In this document: positions 15,270-23,543 of the stretch, piece after piece
Position numbering within the stretch: position 1 is the stretch's first letter
Layout of the letters: every line of letters starts with the position of its first letter
Translations under genes and position numbers: made by a program
The notes under the pieces: model-generated
The model's database searches: none
What the model was told of the DNA's origin: nothing
What the model saw: the letters and a program-made list of their open reading frames with translations, nothing else
NCBI GenBank assembly: GCA_023393475.1
Contig: JAEWLC010000054.1
Span: 1-45,838, forward strand
Direction of reading: 5' to 3'
Source of the DNA: Pseudomonadota bacterium
GTDB taxonomy: Bacteria; Pseudomonadota; Alphaproteobacteria; Rhizobiales; Devosiaceae
DNA length: 45,838 nt

Positions 15270-17132
15270 CTATTCCTCGATGACGGCAAACAGCAGGCGG
15301 CGCACCTCGGCTTCGTCGCCGGCTGCAAGGGCGGTGCGCAGGCCCTCGAGGGCGGACCCCAGTCCCTTGCCGCGCAGCGATGCCGGCGGGGCGCGGAGGA
15401 TGCGGGGCTGCGTCGTGCGCAGGGCATTGGCCGGATCGAAGAACAGTTCCTCCACCAGCTTTTCGCCGGGTCGCGCGCCGGTTTCGACGATGGCGATATC
15501 GCCATCGGGATTGTCCGGCGACCGGGTGGTGAGGCCGGCGAGGCGGATCATGTTCTCGGCGAGGTCGCGGATGGCGACCGGCTGGCCCATGTCGAGTAGG
15601 AACACATCGCCGCCCTCGGCCAGTGCCCCGGCCTGGACGATCAGTTCGGCGGCTTCGTGGATCGACATGAAATAGCGGGTCATGCGGCTGTCGGTGAGGG
15701 TCACGGGACCACCCGCCGCGATCTGCTCGCGGAACAGCGGCACCACCGAACCGTTGGAGCCGAGCACATTGCCGAAGCGCACGGCGCAGTAGCGGCGATT
15801 GCCGCCCGATTGGCGCACGATCAGCTCGGCCCAGCGCTTGGTCGCGCCCATGACGCTCGTTGGCCGCACCGCCTTGTCGGTCGAAATGAGGACGAAGCGC
15901 TCGACCCCCGCCGCCACCGCGGCATCGACGAGGCTCTTGGTGCCGAAGACATTGTTGCGCACGGCCTCGATCACGTTGGTCTCGAGCAGGGGCACATGCT
16001 TGTGGGCGGCGGCATGGAAGATGACCTCGACGCCGTGGTCGGCCAGCGTGCGCTCGACCAGCGGTGCGTCGCAGACCGAGCCCAGCACGGCGACCAGCTC
16101 GGCGTCCGCGCCGGGGCGCAGGTGCCGCTCGATCTCGTAGAGGGCAAACTCGTTGGCTTCGAGCAGCACGAGCTTTTTCGGGGCCTGGCTGATGATCAGC
16201 CGCGTCAGCTCGGAGCCGATCGAGCCGCCGGCACCGGTGACGAGGATCACCCGATCCCTGATGATCGAGCCGATCAGCGCTGGGTCGGCCGGCACGGCGG
16301 AGCGGCCGAGCAAATCGTCGATGTCGATCTCGCGCAGCTGGGTGAAGCGATAGTTGCCGGCGACGAGATCTGAGATCGCCGGCAGGGTGCGGAGGCGCAC
16401 CGGGAAGCGGGTCAGTTCGGCGACGATGCGGCTGCGCCGCTCGGTGTCGGTGGAGGGGATGGTGAGCACTACCTCGTGCACGCCCCGGTTGCGGATCAGC
16501 TCCTCGAGCTTGGCGGGCGGATAGACGCGGATGCCGGCGACATCGCGGCCCCACAGGCTCCGGTCGTCATCGAGAAAGGCGACGACGTAGTTGCGCGAGG
16601 TGTTGCGCAGCGCCTCGGCGAGTTCGGTACCGGCGGAACCGGCGCCATAGATGACGAGGCCGCGGGCCCGGCCGAGGTTGCGCTCGGGCAGCGACAGGAG
16701 GCTCTTGGTCAGAAAGCGCGAGCCGGCGACGATCAGCGTACCGAAGACGAAATAGAACAGCGGCACGGTGCGCGGGAACACCGCGAAGCGGGTCGCCTCT
16801 GCGACGAACAGCACCGCGACCCAGATGATGGTCGCCAGCAGCATGGCCTGGATCATGGTCCAGAGCGCGCGCTCGGGCAGGTAGCGGATCACGGCGCGAT
16901 ATAGCCCGAGGCGGATGAAGACCGGCACGGCGATCACCGGGGCCAGCAGCATCAGGCCGATATGGGCCGGCCCGGGTGGGGCGTAGGGCGGGGCGAGGCG
17001 GGTGGAAAAGCTCAGCCACAGCACGCCGAACAGCGCCGCCATGTCGAAGACGATGAACACGCTGCGCTTCAGGACGCGCGGCAGGCTGCTGAGTCCGTCC
17101 CGGACTTTCTCCAACGTGTCCATTCGACCCAT
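15270..17132 (-). CDS. Membrane nucleoside-diphosphate-sugar 4,6-dehydratase/epimerase (WbpM/CapD/FlaA1 type)
   Basis: The 620-residue protein has four to five N-terminal membrane helices (about 25-140). A first Rossmann fold with YGAGSAG (162-168) is followed by a second catalytic SDR domain with TGAGGSIGSELTRLI (299-313) and ISTDKAVRPTSVMGATKRW (416-434). In WbpM-type enzymes Met replaces the usual catalytic Tyr in this last motif, and it does so here. The enzyme makes 4-keto-6-deoxy UDP-sugars, typically for O-antigen, capsule or glycan synthesis at the inner membrane. The start is either ATG 17132 or ATG 17123. No other polysaccharide genes adjoin it, and it is divergent from RNase D. Confidence 0.93.
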   Translation of the reverse strand: MGRMDTLEKVRDGLSSLPRVLKRSVFIVFDMAALFGVLWLSFSTRLAPPYAPPGPAHIGLMLLAPVIAVPVFIRLGLYRAVIRYLPERALWTMIQAMLLATIIWVAVLFVAEATRFAVFPRTVPLFYFVFGTLIVAGSRFLTKSLLSLPERNLGRARGLVIYGAGSAGTELAEALRNTSRNYVVAFLDDDRSLWGRDVAGIRVYPPAKLEELIRNRGVHEVVLTIPSTDTERRSRIVAELTRFPVRLRTLPAISDLVAGNYRFTQLREIDIDDLLGRSAVPADPALIGSIIRDRVILVTGAGGSIGSELTRLIISQAPKKLVLLEANEFALYEIERHLRPGADAELVAVLGSVCDAPLVERTLADHGVEVIFHAAAHKHVPLLETNVIEAVRNNVFGTKSLVDAAVAAGVERFVLISTDKAVRPTSVMGATKRWAELIVRQSGGNRRYCAVRFGNVLGSNGSVVPLFREQIAAGGPVTLTDSRMTRYFMSIHEAAELIVQAGALAEGGDVFLLDMGQPVAIRDLAENMIRLAGLTTRSPDNPDGDIAIVETGARPGEKLVEELFFDPANALRTTQPRILRAPPASLRGKGLGSALEGLRTALAAGDEAEVRRLLFAVIEE

Positions 17133-17249
17133 ATGCCGGATATTCGCGCGCTACGCTGCCGCCACAAGCCTCTTAGCTACGCTGCCCGGCCTTTCCAACG
17201 CCTTTATGCTATGGCATCACAGCCCGACCGTTCGATCCAGGAATTCGAC

Positions 17250-17864
17250 ATGACCATCAGACTGCACCGCGGCGATCTGCCGGACCTCAGCCGCTATGGG
17301 CGGGAGGTGGCGATCGACACCGAGACGATGGGGCTCGATCCGCGTCGCGACCGGCTGTGCGTGGTGCAGCTCTCGCCCGGCGACGGCAGCGCCGATGTCG
17401 TGCAGATCCCGGCCGACCTCAGGGAGGCGCCGAACCTCGTCAAGATGCTGGGTGACCCCAACGTCACCAAGATTTTCCACTATGCCCGCTTCGACATGGC
17501 GGTGCTCAAGCACCGCTTCGGCGTCGTCACCGGCCCGATCTACTGCACCAAGATCGCCTCGCGGCTGGTGCGCACCTATACCGACCGGCACGGCCTCAAG
17601 GACCTCGCCCGCGAACTGCTCAACATCGACCTCAACAAGCAGCAGCAGAGTTCGGACTGGGGCGCGGAGAAGATTTCGGAAGCCCAGCTCGACTATGCCG
17701 CGTCCGACGTCCTCTACCTCCACGACCTCAAGCGCCATCTCGATCGCATGCTGAAGCGCGAAGGGCGGAACGAGCTCGCGACGGCCTGCTTCGAGTTCCT
17801 CAAGCACCGCATCGATCTCGATCTCCTCGGCTGGGACGAGACGGACATCTTCGCGCACAGCTGA
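17250..17864 (+). CDS. rnd: Ribonuclease D-type 3'-5' exonuclease (short form)
   Basis: The 204-residue protein is a DEDD exonuclease: AIDTETMGLDPRRDRLCVVQLS (exo I, 20-41), KIFHYARFDMAVL (exo II), and LDYAASDVLYLHDL (exo III, with the Tyr of the DEDDy type). It lacks the HRDC domains of E. coli RNase D, as usual in alphaproteobacteria. The ATG at 17250 has AGGA 8 bases upstream and gives the family start MTIRLHRGDLPDLSRY; an upstream in-frame ATG at 17211 has no ribosome site. Its stop shares a base with the lptC start (TGATG), so it is the first gene of the LPS-transport operon. Confidence 0.9.
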   Translation: MTIRLHRGDLPDLSRYGREVAIDTETMGLDPRRDRLCVVQLSPGDGSADVVQIPADLREAPNLVKMLGDPNVTKIFHYARFDMAVLKHRFGVVTGPIYCTKIASRLVRTYTDRHGLKDLARELLNIDLNKQQQSSDWGAEKISEAQLDYAASDVLYLHDLKRHLDRMLKREGRNELATACFEFLKHRIDLDLLGWDETDIFAHS

Positions 17865-18502
17865 TGGCAGCCACCGCCGCCCTCCCCGCTACGCGCGAAC
17901 GGCTCTATGCCGGCCTGATGCGCCGCAACCGGGTGGTGGCGGGGTTGCGCTGGCTGGTGCCGGCGGCCGGCGCCGCGGTGCTGGTCTTCATCATCGGGGC
18001 GATGGTGCTCGACGTGCTGTCGCACCGGTTCGGGTTTTCCAACATCCGCATCGACCGCGACAACCTCGTCGTCGAGACGCCGCAGCTCACCTCCACCGGC
18101 CAGGACGGCACGCTGTTCTCAGTCACCGCCGAGACGGCAAAGGTCTCGGCGGCGCAGCGCGACATCATCGACATGACGCGGGCCAGCCTCACCATGTCGC
18201 CGCGGGAAGGCGCGACGATGAAGGCGGAGGCGGACGGGGCGCAGTTCCAGACCTCGAACCAGCTGCTGAACGTGCCGGGAACGACCCGCGTGACGGGCAC
18301 CGACGGGCTCGAGGGGTCGCTCGATGGCATCTTTGCCGACCTGATGAACTACACCATGACCGCCGGCGGGCCCGTGCATATCAAGCTGCCGGACGGATCG
18401 ACGCTCGATTCGAACGGCATGAGCTACGACCACAAGTCGGGCCTCTACAGCTTCAAGGATGTGACGGTGAACCTGCTGACGACCCCCGGCGAGAAGCAAT
18501 GA
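17864..18502 (+). CDS. lptC: LPS export component LptC
   Basis: The 212-residue product has one N-terminal membrane helix (about 29-52, RWLVPAAGAAVLVFIIGAMV), followed by a periplasmic beta-jellyroll. LptC passes lipopolysaccharide from the LptB2FG complex to LptA. It is translationally coupled to RNase D upstream and to lptA downstream (ATGA). The order lptC-lptA-lptB-rpoN supports the identity, since LptC sequences diverge strongly between phyla. Confidence 0.9.
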   Translation: MAATAALPATRERLYAGLMRRNRVVAGLRWLVPAAGAAVLVFIIGAMVLDVLSHRFGFSNIRIDRDNLVVETPQLTSTGQDGTLFSVTAETAKVSAAQRDIIDMTRASLTMSPREGATMKAEADGAQFQTSNQLLNVPGTTRVTGTDGLEGSLDGIFADLMNYTMTAGGPVHIKLPDGSTLDSNGMSYDHKSGLYSFKDVTVNLLTTPGEKQ

Positions 18503-18948
18503 AGCGCCTCATCCCGCTCGCCCTGGCCCTGCTCCTCGCCGCTCCGGCGCTTGCCGCCGAGCCGGTTAACATCACGGCCGACAGCTTCACCATCGACCAG
18601 GCCAACCGGAACGGCACCTTCTCGGGGAGCGTCGTGATCAAGCGCACCGGGCTGACCATCTGGGCCAACAAGGTGGTCGTCACCTATGGCAAGGGCGGCG
18701 AGAACGACATCGACAACATTACCGCCACCGGCTCGGTGCGCATCAAGACCCCGCAGCAGGAAGCGACGGGCGGGCGCGCGACCTTCGATCCGCTCTCCCA
18801 GATCCTCAAGCTCACCGAGAACGTCCAGGTGCTGAACGCCCAGGGCCAGGTCAGCGGACCGGAGCTGACCATCAACCTCGGCACCCAGACCTCGACCTTC
18901 CAGGGCGGCAAGGGCGGGCGCGTCACCGGGACATTTACCCCGCAATGA
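18499..18948 (+). CDS. lptA: Periplasmic LPS-transport bridge protein LptA
   Basis: The 149-residue protein has a signal peptide (MKRLIPLALALLLAAPALA, 1-19) and an OstA/LptA domain: ITADSFTIDQANRNGTFSGSVVIKR, WANKVVVTY, ATGSVRIKTPQQEATGGRATFDP. It forms the beta-jellyroll bridge that carries LPS across the periplasm. Start and stop overlap both neighbours by 4 bases (ATGA), so the three lpt genes are tightly coupled. A glycine-rich tail (GGKGGRVTGTFTPQ) ends the protein. Confidence 0.94.
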   Translation: MKRLIPLALALLLAAPALAAEPVNITADSFTIDQANRNGTFSGSVVIKRTGLTIWANKVVVTYGKGGENDIDNITATGSVRIKTPQQEATGGRATFDPLSQILKLTENVQVLNAQGQVSGPELTINLGTQTSTFQGGKGGRVTGTFTPQ

Positions 18949-19703
18949 ACGAGGCTGTCGCAGCGTCCGCCGTCGACCAGAACGGCTGGCTCGTGGCGCA
19001 CGGGCTCAACAAGCGTTTCGGCAAGCGCACCGTGGTCGAGGATGTGAGCCTCGCGGTGCGCCGCGGCGAGGCCGTCGGGCTGCTCGGGCCGAACGGGGCG
19101 GGCAAGACCACGGTCTTCACCATGATCATGGGGCTGGTGAAGCCCGACAAGGGCCGGATCCTGCTCGACGGGCGGCCGATCACCGACCTGCCGCTGTTCC
19201 AGCGCGGGCGGCTCGGCATCGGCTACCTGCCGCAGGAAAGCTCGATCTTTCGCGGCCTCAGCGTCGAGGGCAACATCCTCGCCGTGCTCGAGGGCCACAT
19301 CCCGCGCCGCGCCGACCGGATGGCGCGGCTCGACGAGCTGCTCGACGAGTTCCACATCCGCCACATCGCCAAGTCCAACGCCATGTCCCTCTCCGGCGGC
19401 GAGCGCCGGCGCGTCGAGATCGCGCGGGCGCTGGCGTCCGATCCGCTGTTCATGCTGCTCGACGAGCCCTTCGCCGGCGTCGACCCGATCGCGGTGGGCG
19501 AGGTCAAGGCCTTGGTCCGGCACCTGACCCGGCGCGGCATCGGCGTGCTCATCACCGACCATTCGGTGCGCGACACGCTGTCGCTGGTCGACCGCGCCTA
19601 CCTGATCCACGAGGGCCACGTGATGATCCAGGGCAAGCCCGAGGCGATCACCGCGGACCCCGAGGCACGCCGGGTCTACCTCGGCGACACCTTCGACAGC
19701 TGA
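18945..19703 (+). CDS. lptB: LPS export ABC ATPase LptB
   Basis: The 252-residue ATPase has Walker A GPNGAGKTT (48-56), the Q-loop LPQESSIFRGLSVEGN, signature LSGGERRR, Walker B FMLLDEPFAGVDPIAV and the switch histidine in ITDHSVRDTL, all typical of LptB. It powers LPS extraction with LptFG from the inner membrane. Its start overlaps the lptA stop (ATGA). A 116-base gap containing a sigma-54-type promoter separates it from rpoN. Confidence 0.96.
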   Translation: MNEAVAASAVDQNGWLVAHGLNKRFGKRTVVEDVSLAVRRGEAVGLLGPNGAGKTTVFTMIMGLVKPDKGRILLDGRPITDLPLFQRGRLGIGYLPQESSIFRGLSVEGNILAVLEGHIPRRADRMARLDELLDEFHIRHIAKSNAMSLSGGERRRVEIARALASDPLFMLLDEPFAGVDPIAVGEVKALVRHLTRRGIGVLITDHSVRDTLSLVDRAYLIHEGHVMIQGKPEAITADPEARRVYLGDTFDS

Positions 19704-19737
19704 TCCACCGGCATCGCGCATTGCCGCATAACGGCGA

Positions 19738-19753
19738 TTGGCACGCTTCTTGC
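19738..19753 (+). promoter_or_regulatory. Sigma-54 (-24/-12) promoter candidate ahead of rpoN
   Basis: TTGGCACGCTTCTTGC matches the sigma-54 consensus TTGGCACG-N4-TTGC. The invariant GG (19740-19741) and GC (19752-19753) are exactly 10 bases apart. It lies 66 bases before the rpoN start codon, in the only sizeable gap of the operon, and suggests autoregulation of rpoN. An upstream activator site was not recognised. Confidence 0.7.
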
Positions 19754-19819
19754 CCTCGCCGGCCCAAATGTGCATGGTGGCAGGGAAGCCATTTATCTAG
19801 TGCCGCGGGAGTTTAGTGC

Positions 19820-21331
19820 ATGGCCTTGTCGCCACGGCTCGAGGTTCGTCAGAGCCAGAGCCTGACGCTCACGCCGCAACTGATGCAGTCGATCCGGCTG
19901 CTGCAACTCAGCCACCTCGAACTCAACGCCTTCGTCGAAGCCGAGCTGCTGCGCAACCCGCTGCTCGAGCGCGAGGATGGGGCCGAGCCCGGCGAAGCCG
20001 AGGGCGCCGAGGTGCATGAGCGCCCCGCCGAACTCAATGCCGCCGAGGACACGGTCGACTTTTCCGACCGCATCCAGTCGGCCGAATCCATCGCCAACGG
20101 CTACGACACCGAAGTCGAGAACGTCTTTCCCGAGCAATCCGCCCCGGACCGGGGGAGCGACACGCTGAACTGGAACGAGCGCGGCGGCTCCGGCGATGGC
20201 GAGGCCGCCGACCTCGACCAGTTCGTCGCGGCGCGTCCGACGCTCTCCGATCACCTTGCCGCCCAGGCGGGCCTCATCATCAACGATCCCGGCGAGCGGC
20301 TCATCGCGCAGTTCCTGATCGATAGCCTCAGCGAGGCCGGCTACCTCGCCGTCGAGCTCGAGACGGTCGCCGAACAGCTCGGCGCCCCGATGGAGACCAT
20401 CGAGGCGGTGCTGGCGAAGCTCCAGACCCTCGATCCGCTCGGCGTCTTCGCCCGCGACGTGCGCGAATGCCTCGCCATCCAGCTGCGCGAGAAGGATCGG
20501 CTCGATCCGCTGATGCAGCGGCTGCTCGACAATCTCGAACTGATCGCCGGCCACGACATGGCGGGCCTGATGCGCGTCGTCGGGGTCGACCGCGAGGACC
20601 TCGTCGAGATGCTGGCCGAGCTGCGCCAGCTCGATCCCAAGCCCGGCCGCGCCTTCGAGTCGGGGCCGGTGGAATCGGTGGTGCCGGATGTGTTCGTGCG
20701 CCCCGAAGCGGGCGGCGAGTGGCAGATCGAGCTCAATGCCGAGGTGCTGCCGCGCGTGCTCGTCAACCGCACCTACTATGCCTCGGTGACCAAGAAGACC
20801 CGCGACAGCGCGGAGAAGACCTTCCTCACCGATTGCCTCGCCACCGCCAACTGGCTGGCCAAGAGTCTCGACCAGCGGGCCCAGACCATCCTCAAGGTCA
20901 CGGCCGAGATCGTGAAGCAGCAGGACGGGTTCCTCGTCCACGGCATCACGCACCTCAAGCCGATGACGCTGAAGGCCGTCGCCGACGCTATCGAAATGCA
21001 CGAGTCGACGGTCAGCCGGGTGACTTCGAACAAGTATGTGTCGACGCCGCGCGGGCTGTTCGAGATGAAGTACTTCTTCACCACCGCGCTCGGCTCCTCG
21101 ACCGGCGAAGGCGATCACTCGGCCGAGGCGGTCCGCTACCGCATCCGGCAGCTGATCGAAGCCGAGCAGCCGTCCGACATCCTGTCCGACGACACGATTG
21201 CCGAGACGCTGCAGAAGGAAAAGGGCATCGAAGTCGCCCGCCGCACCGTGGCCAAGTACCGCGAGGGCATGAACATCCCGAGTTCGGTGATCCGCCGGCG
21301 CCAGAAGCGGGCCATGGTTGCGGCGCGGTAG
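19820..21331 (+). CDS. rpoN: RNA polymerase sigma-54 factor
   Basis: The 503-residue protein has all RpoN regions. Region I is glutamine- and leucine-rich (LEVRQSQSLTLTPQLMQSIRLLQLSHLELNAFV, 7-39). An acidic region II (about 50-110) follows, then the core-binding region, the helix-turn-helix (TLKAVADAIEMHESTVSRVTSNKYVSTPRG) and the diagnostic RpoN box ARRTVAKYRE (473-482). It directs transcription of nitrogen, C4-dicarboxylate, flagellar or other activator-dependent genes, depending on the species. The ATG is preceded by GGGAG about 7 bases upstream. Its placement after lptB is conserved in Proteobacteria. Confidence 0.97.
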   Translation: MALSPRLEVRQSQSLTLTPQLMQSIRLLQLSHLELNAFVEAELLRNPLLEREDGAEPGEAEGAEVHERPAELNAAEDTVDFSDRIQSAESIANGYDTEVENVFPEQSAPDRGSDTLNWNERGGSGDGEAADLDQFVAARPTLSDHLAAQAGLIINDPGERLIAQFLIDSLSEAGYLAVELETVAEQLGAPMETIEAVLAKLQTLDPLGVFARDVRECLAIQLREKDRLDPLMQRLLDNLELIAGHDMAGLMRVVGVDREDLVEMLAELRQLDPKPGRAFESGPVESVVPDVFVRPEAGGEWQIELNAEVLPRVLVNRTYYASVTKKTRDSAEKTFLTDCLATANWLAKSLDQRAQTILKVTAEIVKQQDGFLVHGITHLKPMTLKAVADAIEMHESTVSRVTSNKYVSTPRGLFEMKYFFTTALGSSTGEGDHSAEAVRYRIRQLIEAEQPSDILSDDTIAETLQKEKGIEVARRTVAKYREGMNIPSSVIRRRQKRAMVAAR

Positions 21332-21340
21332 GCAGCGCAG

Positions 21341-21856
21341 ATGAGTGCGCCGACCCGCCCACCATCGTTCTTCAACACCATGACCGGCGCCGATACGCCC
21401 TATCCCGACTCCTTGCGCGAGCCGCGCTTCCTCATCGACGCCTTGGCTGGCGACGTGCGGTACTGGCCAGACTGGTTGCTGGACGACGACAGCCAGCGTC
21501 CCATCCGCCTCGCCGTCGCCGAGCATCTGCCCGAGCAAAAGCTCGTGATCACCTTCACGGTCGACAAGCTGAGCGGAACGCTGACGGCCACACCCGATCC
21601 CTCCGGTTTCCTCCACGTCGTCGTGGCCGTGGGTGGCGCCGAGTTCCTCACCGGCTATGTCGAGCGCATCTGGGAAGAACACGAGATCTGGCCTCCCGGC
21701 GCCGTCGCGGCGGTGGGCGAGGAGTCGCCTGGCCACCTGGGCAAGCACCGGTCATGGGTGTCGATTTCGGCGAGCGGCTGGCCACAGCTTGCCGCCATTA
21801 CCAACGATCACGGCTGGCTCAATGTCCGCCAGTTCGAGCCCGAGGCGACCGAGTAG
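21341..21856 (+). CDS. Unrecognised 171-residue protein between rpoN and hpf
   Basis: I do not recognise a family. The product is acidic, has no signal peptide or membrane segment, and reads as a soluble alpha/beta protein: PRFLIDALAGDVRYWPDWLLDDDSQRPI near the N-terminus, then VITFTVDKLSGTLTATPDPSGFLHVVVAVGGAEF and a tryptophan-rich second half (IWEEHEIWPPG, WVSISASGWPQLAAI, HGWLNVRQF). It starts 9 bases after rpoN and continues on the same strand with ordinary codon use, so it is probably real and co-transcribed. It interrupts the usual rpoN-hpf adjacency. Confidence 0.65.
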   Translation: MSAPTRPPSFFNTMTGADTPYPDSLREPRFLIDALAGDVRYWPDWLLDDDSQRPIRLAVAEHLPEQKLVITFTVDKLSGTLTATPDPSGFLHVVVAVGGAEFLTGYVERIWEEHEIWPPGAVAAVGEESPGHLGKHRSWVSISASGWPQLAAITNDHGWLNVRQFEPEATE

Positions 21857-21973
21857 CCCGACCTGCCCTCCCCCTAAGGTCTTCCCCTAAGGCCGAACCG
21901 CGGCAGCAACCGAACCGCATTCCAGCGCATTGCTCCCGGCGAGGGGGCGGTCTAGACTCCCTTGTGCCGGAGA

Positions 21974-21993
21974 GCCCACCTCTCGTGGTGGGC
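21974..21993 (+). promoter_or_regulatory. Stem-loop in the hpf leader
   Basis: GCCCACC (21974-21980) and GGTGGGC (21987-21993) form a perfect 7-bp stem with loop TCTCGT, 38 bases before hpf. No T-tract follows, so it is more likely a leader structure or processing site than a terminator. The direct repeat CCCCTAAGG occurs twice at 21871-21892 just upstream. Confidence 0.35.
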
Positions 21994-22031
21994 GGCGCCG
22001 GCCGGCTACCATCAAACAAGAGAGGACTTCC

Positions 22032-22595
22032 ATGACTCTGCGTGTTTCGGGAAAGAACATGGATGTCGGCGATGCGCTGCGAGCCAAGGCGCAAGGTCAC
22101 TTCGACACGGTGGTGAAGAAGTATTTCGACGGCAATTACAACGGACACATGACCCTCGAACCGGAGGGTTCCGGCTTCAACGCGCAGTGCCTCGTGCACC
22201 TCGATTCTGGCACGGTGCTGCAATCGAGCGCCTATGGCGGCGACGCGACCTCGGCCTACCAGCTGATGGCCGAGACGATCGAGAAGCGGCTCCGCCGCTA
22301 CAACCGCAAGCTCAAGGCCCATCGCAAGCACAACGGCGCTGCCGAGGAGGCACCGTCATACGTGCTCGCCGCCACCGGCGAAGACGAGGTCGACGAGGAC
22401 TACTCGCCACCGGTGATCGCCGAGACCACCTCGAGCCTGAGGCAGATGTCTGTGGGAGAAGCGGTCATGCAGCTTGATCTGACCCAGTCGGAAGTGGTCG
22501 TATTCCGACATGCTGGACATGGTGGCCTGAATGTGGTCTACCGCCGCGCCGACGGCAATATTGGCTGGATCGATCCCGCCCTCAAGCCGAATTAG
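22032..22595 (+). CDS. hpf: Long-form ribosome hibernation promoting factor
   Basis: The 187-residue protein has an N-terminal HPF/RaiA domain (MTLRVSGKNMDVGDALRAKA, 1-20, through about 105), an acidic linker (GEDEVDEDYSPP) and a C-terminal dimerisation domain (about 130-187, MSVGEAVMQLDLTQSEVVVFRH and NVVYRRADGNIGWIDP). Long HPF alone drives 100S ribosome dimers in stationary phase. ATG 22032 is chosen for the family N-terminus; the frame is open farther upstream through non-coding DNA. It sits in the conserved rpoN-hpf-ptsN order, which suggests growth-phase control. Confidence 0.94.
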   Translation: MTLRVSGKNMDVGDALRAKAQGHFDTVVKKYFDGNYNGHMTLEPEGSGFNAQCLVHLDSGTVLQSSAYGGDATSAYQLMAETIEKRLRRYNRKLKAHRKHNGAAEEAPSYVLAATGEDEVDEDYSPPVIAETTSSLRQMSVGEAVMQLDLTQSEVVVFRHAGHGGLNVVYRRADGNIGWIDPALKPN

Positions 22596-22643
22596 GGCTC
22601 TGGAAAAGCGCGTCCTCTCCGCTCCGACGATGGGAAATTCTTG

Positions 22644-23111
22644 ATGGAATTGGCTGACATCCTCTCAGAGGAGTCCGTGATTGTTTGCTCGGATATAAAG
22701 ACCAAGCGAGACGTTCTGCGAAAGCTTTGCGACTGCGCCGCCAAGGTTACCGGGCAGGACGTCGCGACGATCTTCGAAGCCGTGAACGAACGCGAAGAAC
22801 TCGGCTCGACCGGGCTCGGCAACGGCATCGCCATCCCGCATGGCAAGTTCGCCGGCCTCGGCTCGGTCACCGCCGTTTTCGCACGGCTGCGGACGCCCAT
22901 CGACTTCGAAGCCGTCGATGACCAGCCGGTCGACCTCGTGATGCTGCTGCTCGCTCCCATGGGAGCGGGCGCCGATCATCTCAAGGCTCTGGCCCGCGTG
23001 GCGCGGCTGCTGCGCACCGATACGGTCGTCGCACGTCTGCGTGCGTCGGACACCGCCGAGCAGGTCTACGAGATCCTGACCCAGCCGCTGGCCCAGACGC
23101 GGGCCGCCTAG
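22644..23111 (+). CDS. ptsN: PTS-Ntr EIIA component (PtsN)
   Basis: The 155-residue EIIA-fructose/Ntr domain has the phosphorylated histidine in GNGIAIPHGK (His66). It receives phosphate from NPr in the nitrogen PTS and regulates potassium transport, carbon and nitrogen metabolism. The start is ATG 22644; a TTG three bases upstream is in frame but lacks merit. It is the last gene of the lpt-rpoN block and is followed by a clear terminator. Confidence 0.95.
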   Translation: MELADILSEESVIVCSDIKTKRDVLRKLCDCAAKVTGQDVATIFEAVNEREELGSTGLGNGIAIPHGKFAGLGSVTAVFARLRTPIDFEAVDDQPVDLVMLLLAPMGAGADHLKALARVARLLRTDTVVARLRASDTAEQVYEILTQPLAQTRAA

Positions 23112-23150
23112 CGGCCTGCGAGGCGAACTCTGCCGACCTGTCCGGCCCTC

Positions 23151-23180
23151 ATCCCCGCGCAAGCGGGGATTTCTGTTTTT
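23151..23180 (+). terminator. Rho-independent terminator after ptsN
   Basis: ATCCCCGC (23151-23158) and GCGGGGAT (23163-23170) enclose the tetraloop GCAA and are followed by TTCTGTTTTT. The stem resembles one half of the REP-like elements in this window. A second small hairpin (TCCCGCG-GAG-CGCGGGA, 23202-23218) lies beyond it, toward the convergent DUF1150 gene. Confidence 0.9.
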
Positions 23181-23255
23181 GGGAGTATTCGAGCCCGGAA
23201 GTCCCGCGGAGCGCGGGAACTGCCCCGTGATGGTCCTGGGCGACGCCCTGGCCGC

Positions 23256-23528
23256 TCAGTGCAGCGTCACGATGCCGAACGACTTGTCGGCCAGCCACTC
23301 TTCCACCGACTCTTCGCTGTCGCCGACCATGAGCGGCGAGCCGTCGGCGGAGACGACGATGTGGAAATCGGTCTCTTCGTCGAAGTCGGCGCCGGGGAGG
23401 ATTGGCCCCATCTCTGCGCCCTTGACGTGCTTGACGTAAACCACCGCATTGCCGCCGAGCGCCATGAACTGGGCTTCGGTCAGGTTCCGCAGGGGATTGT
23501 CGAAAGGCTGTTCTCTGTTCTCTTGCAT
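23256..23528 (-). CDS. DUF1150 family protein
   Basis: The 90-residue acidic protein matches DUF1150: LTEAQFMALGGNAVVYVKHVKG (17-38), then DFHIVVSADGSPLMVGDSEESV and a C-terminal helix ADKSFGIVTLH. The family is restricted to alphaproteobacteria and often follows a small heat-shock gene, as here (15 bases downstream). Its function is unknown; co-transcription with hsp20 suggests a stress or proteostasis role. Confidence 0.88.
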   Translation of the reverse strand: MQENREQPFDNPLRNLTEAQFMALGGNAVVYVKHVKGAEMGPILPGADFDEETDFHIVVSADGSPLMVGDSEESVEEWLADKSFGIVTLH

Positions 23529-23543
23529 CTCATGTTCCCCTTT

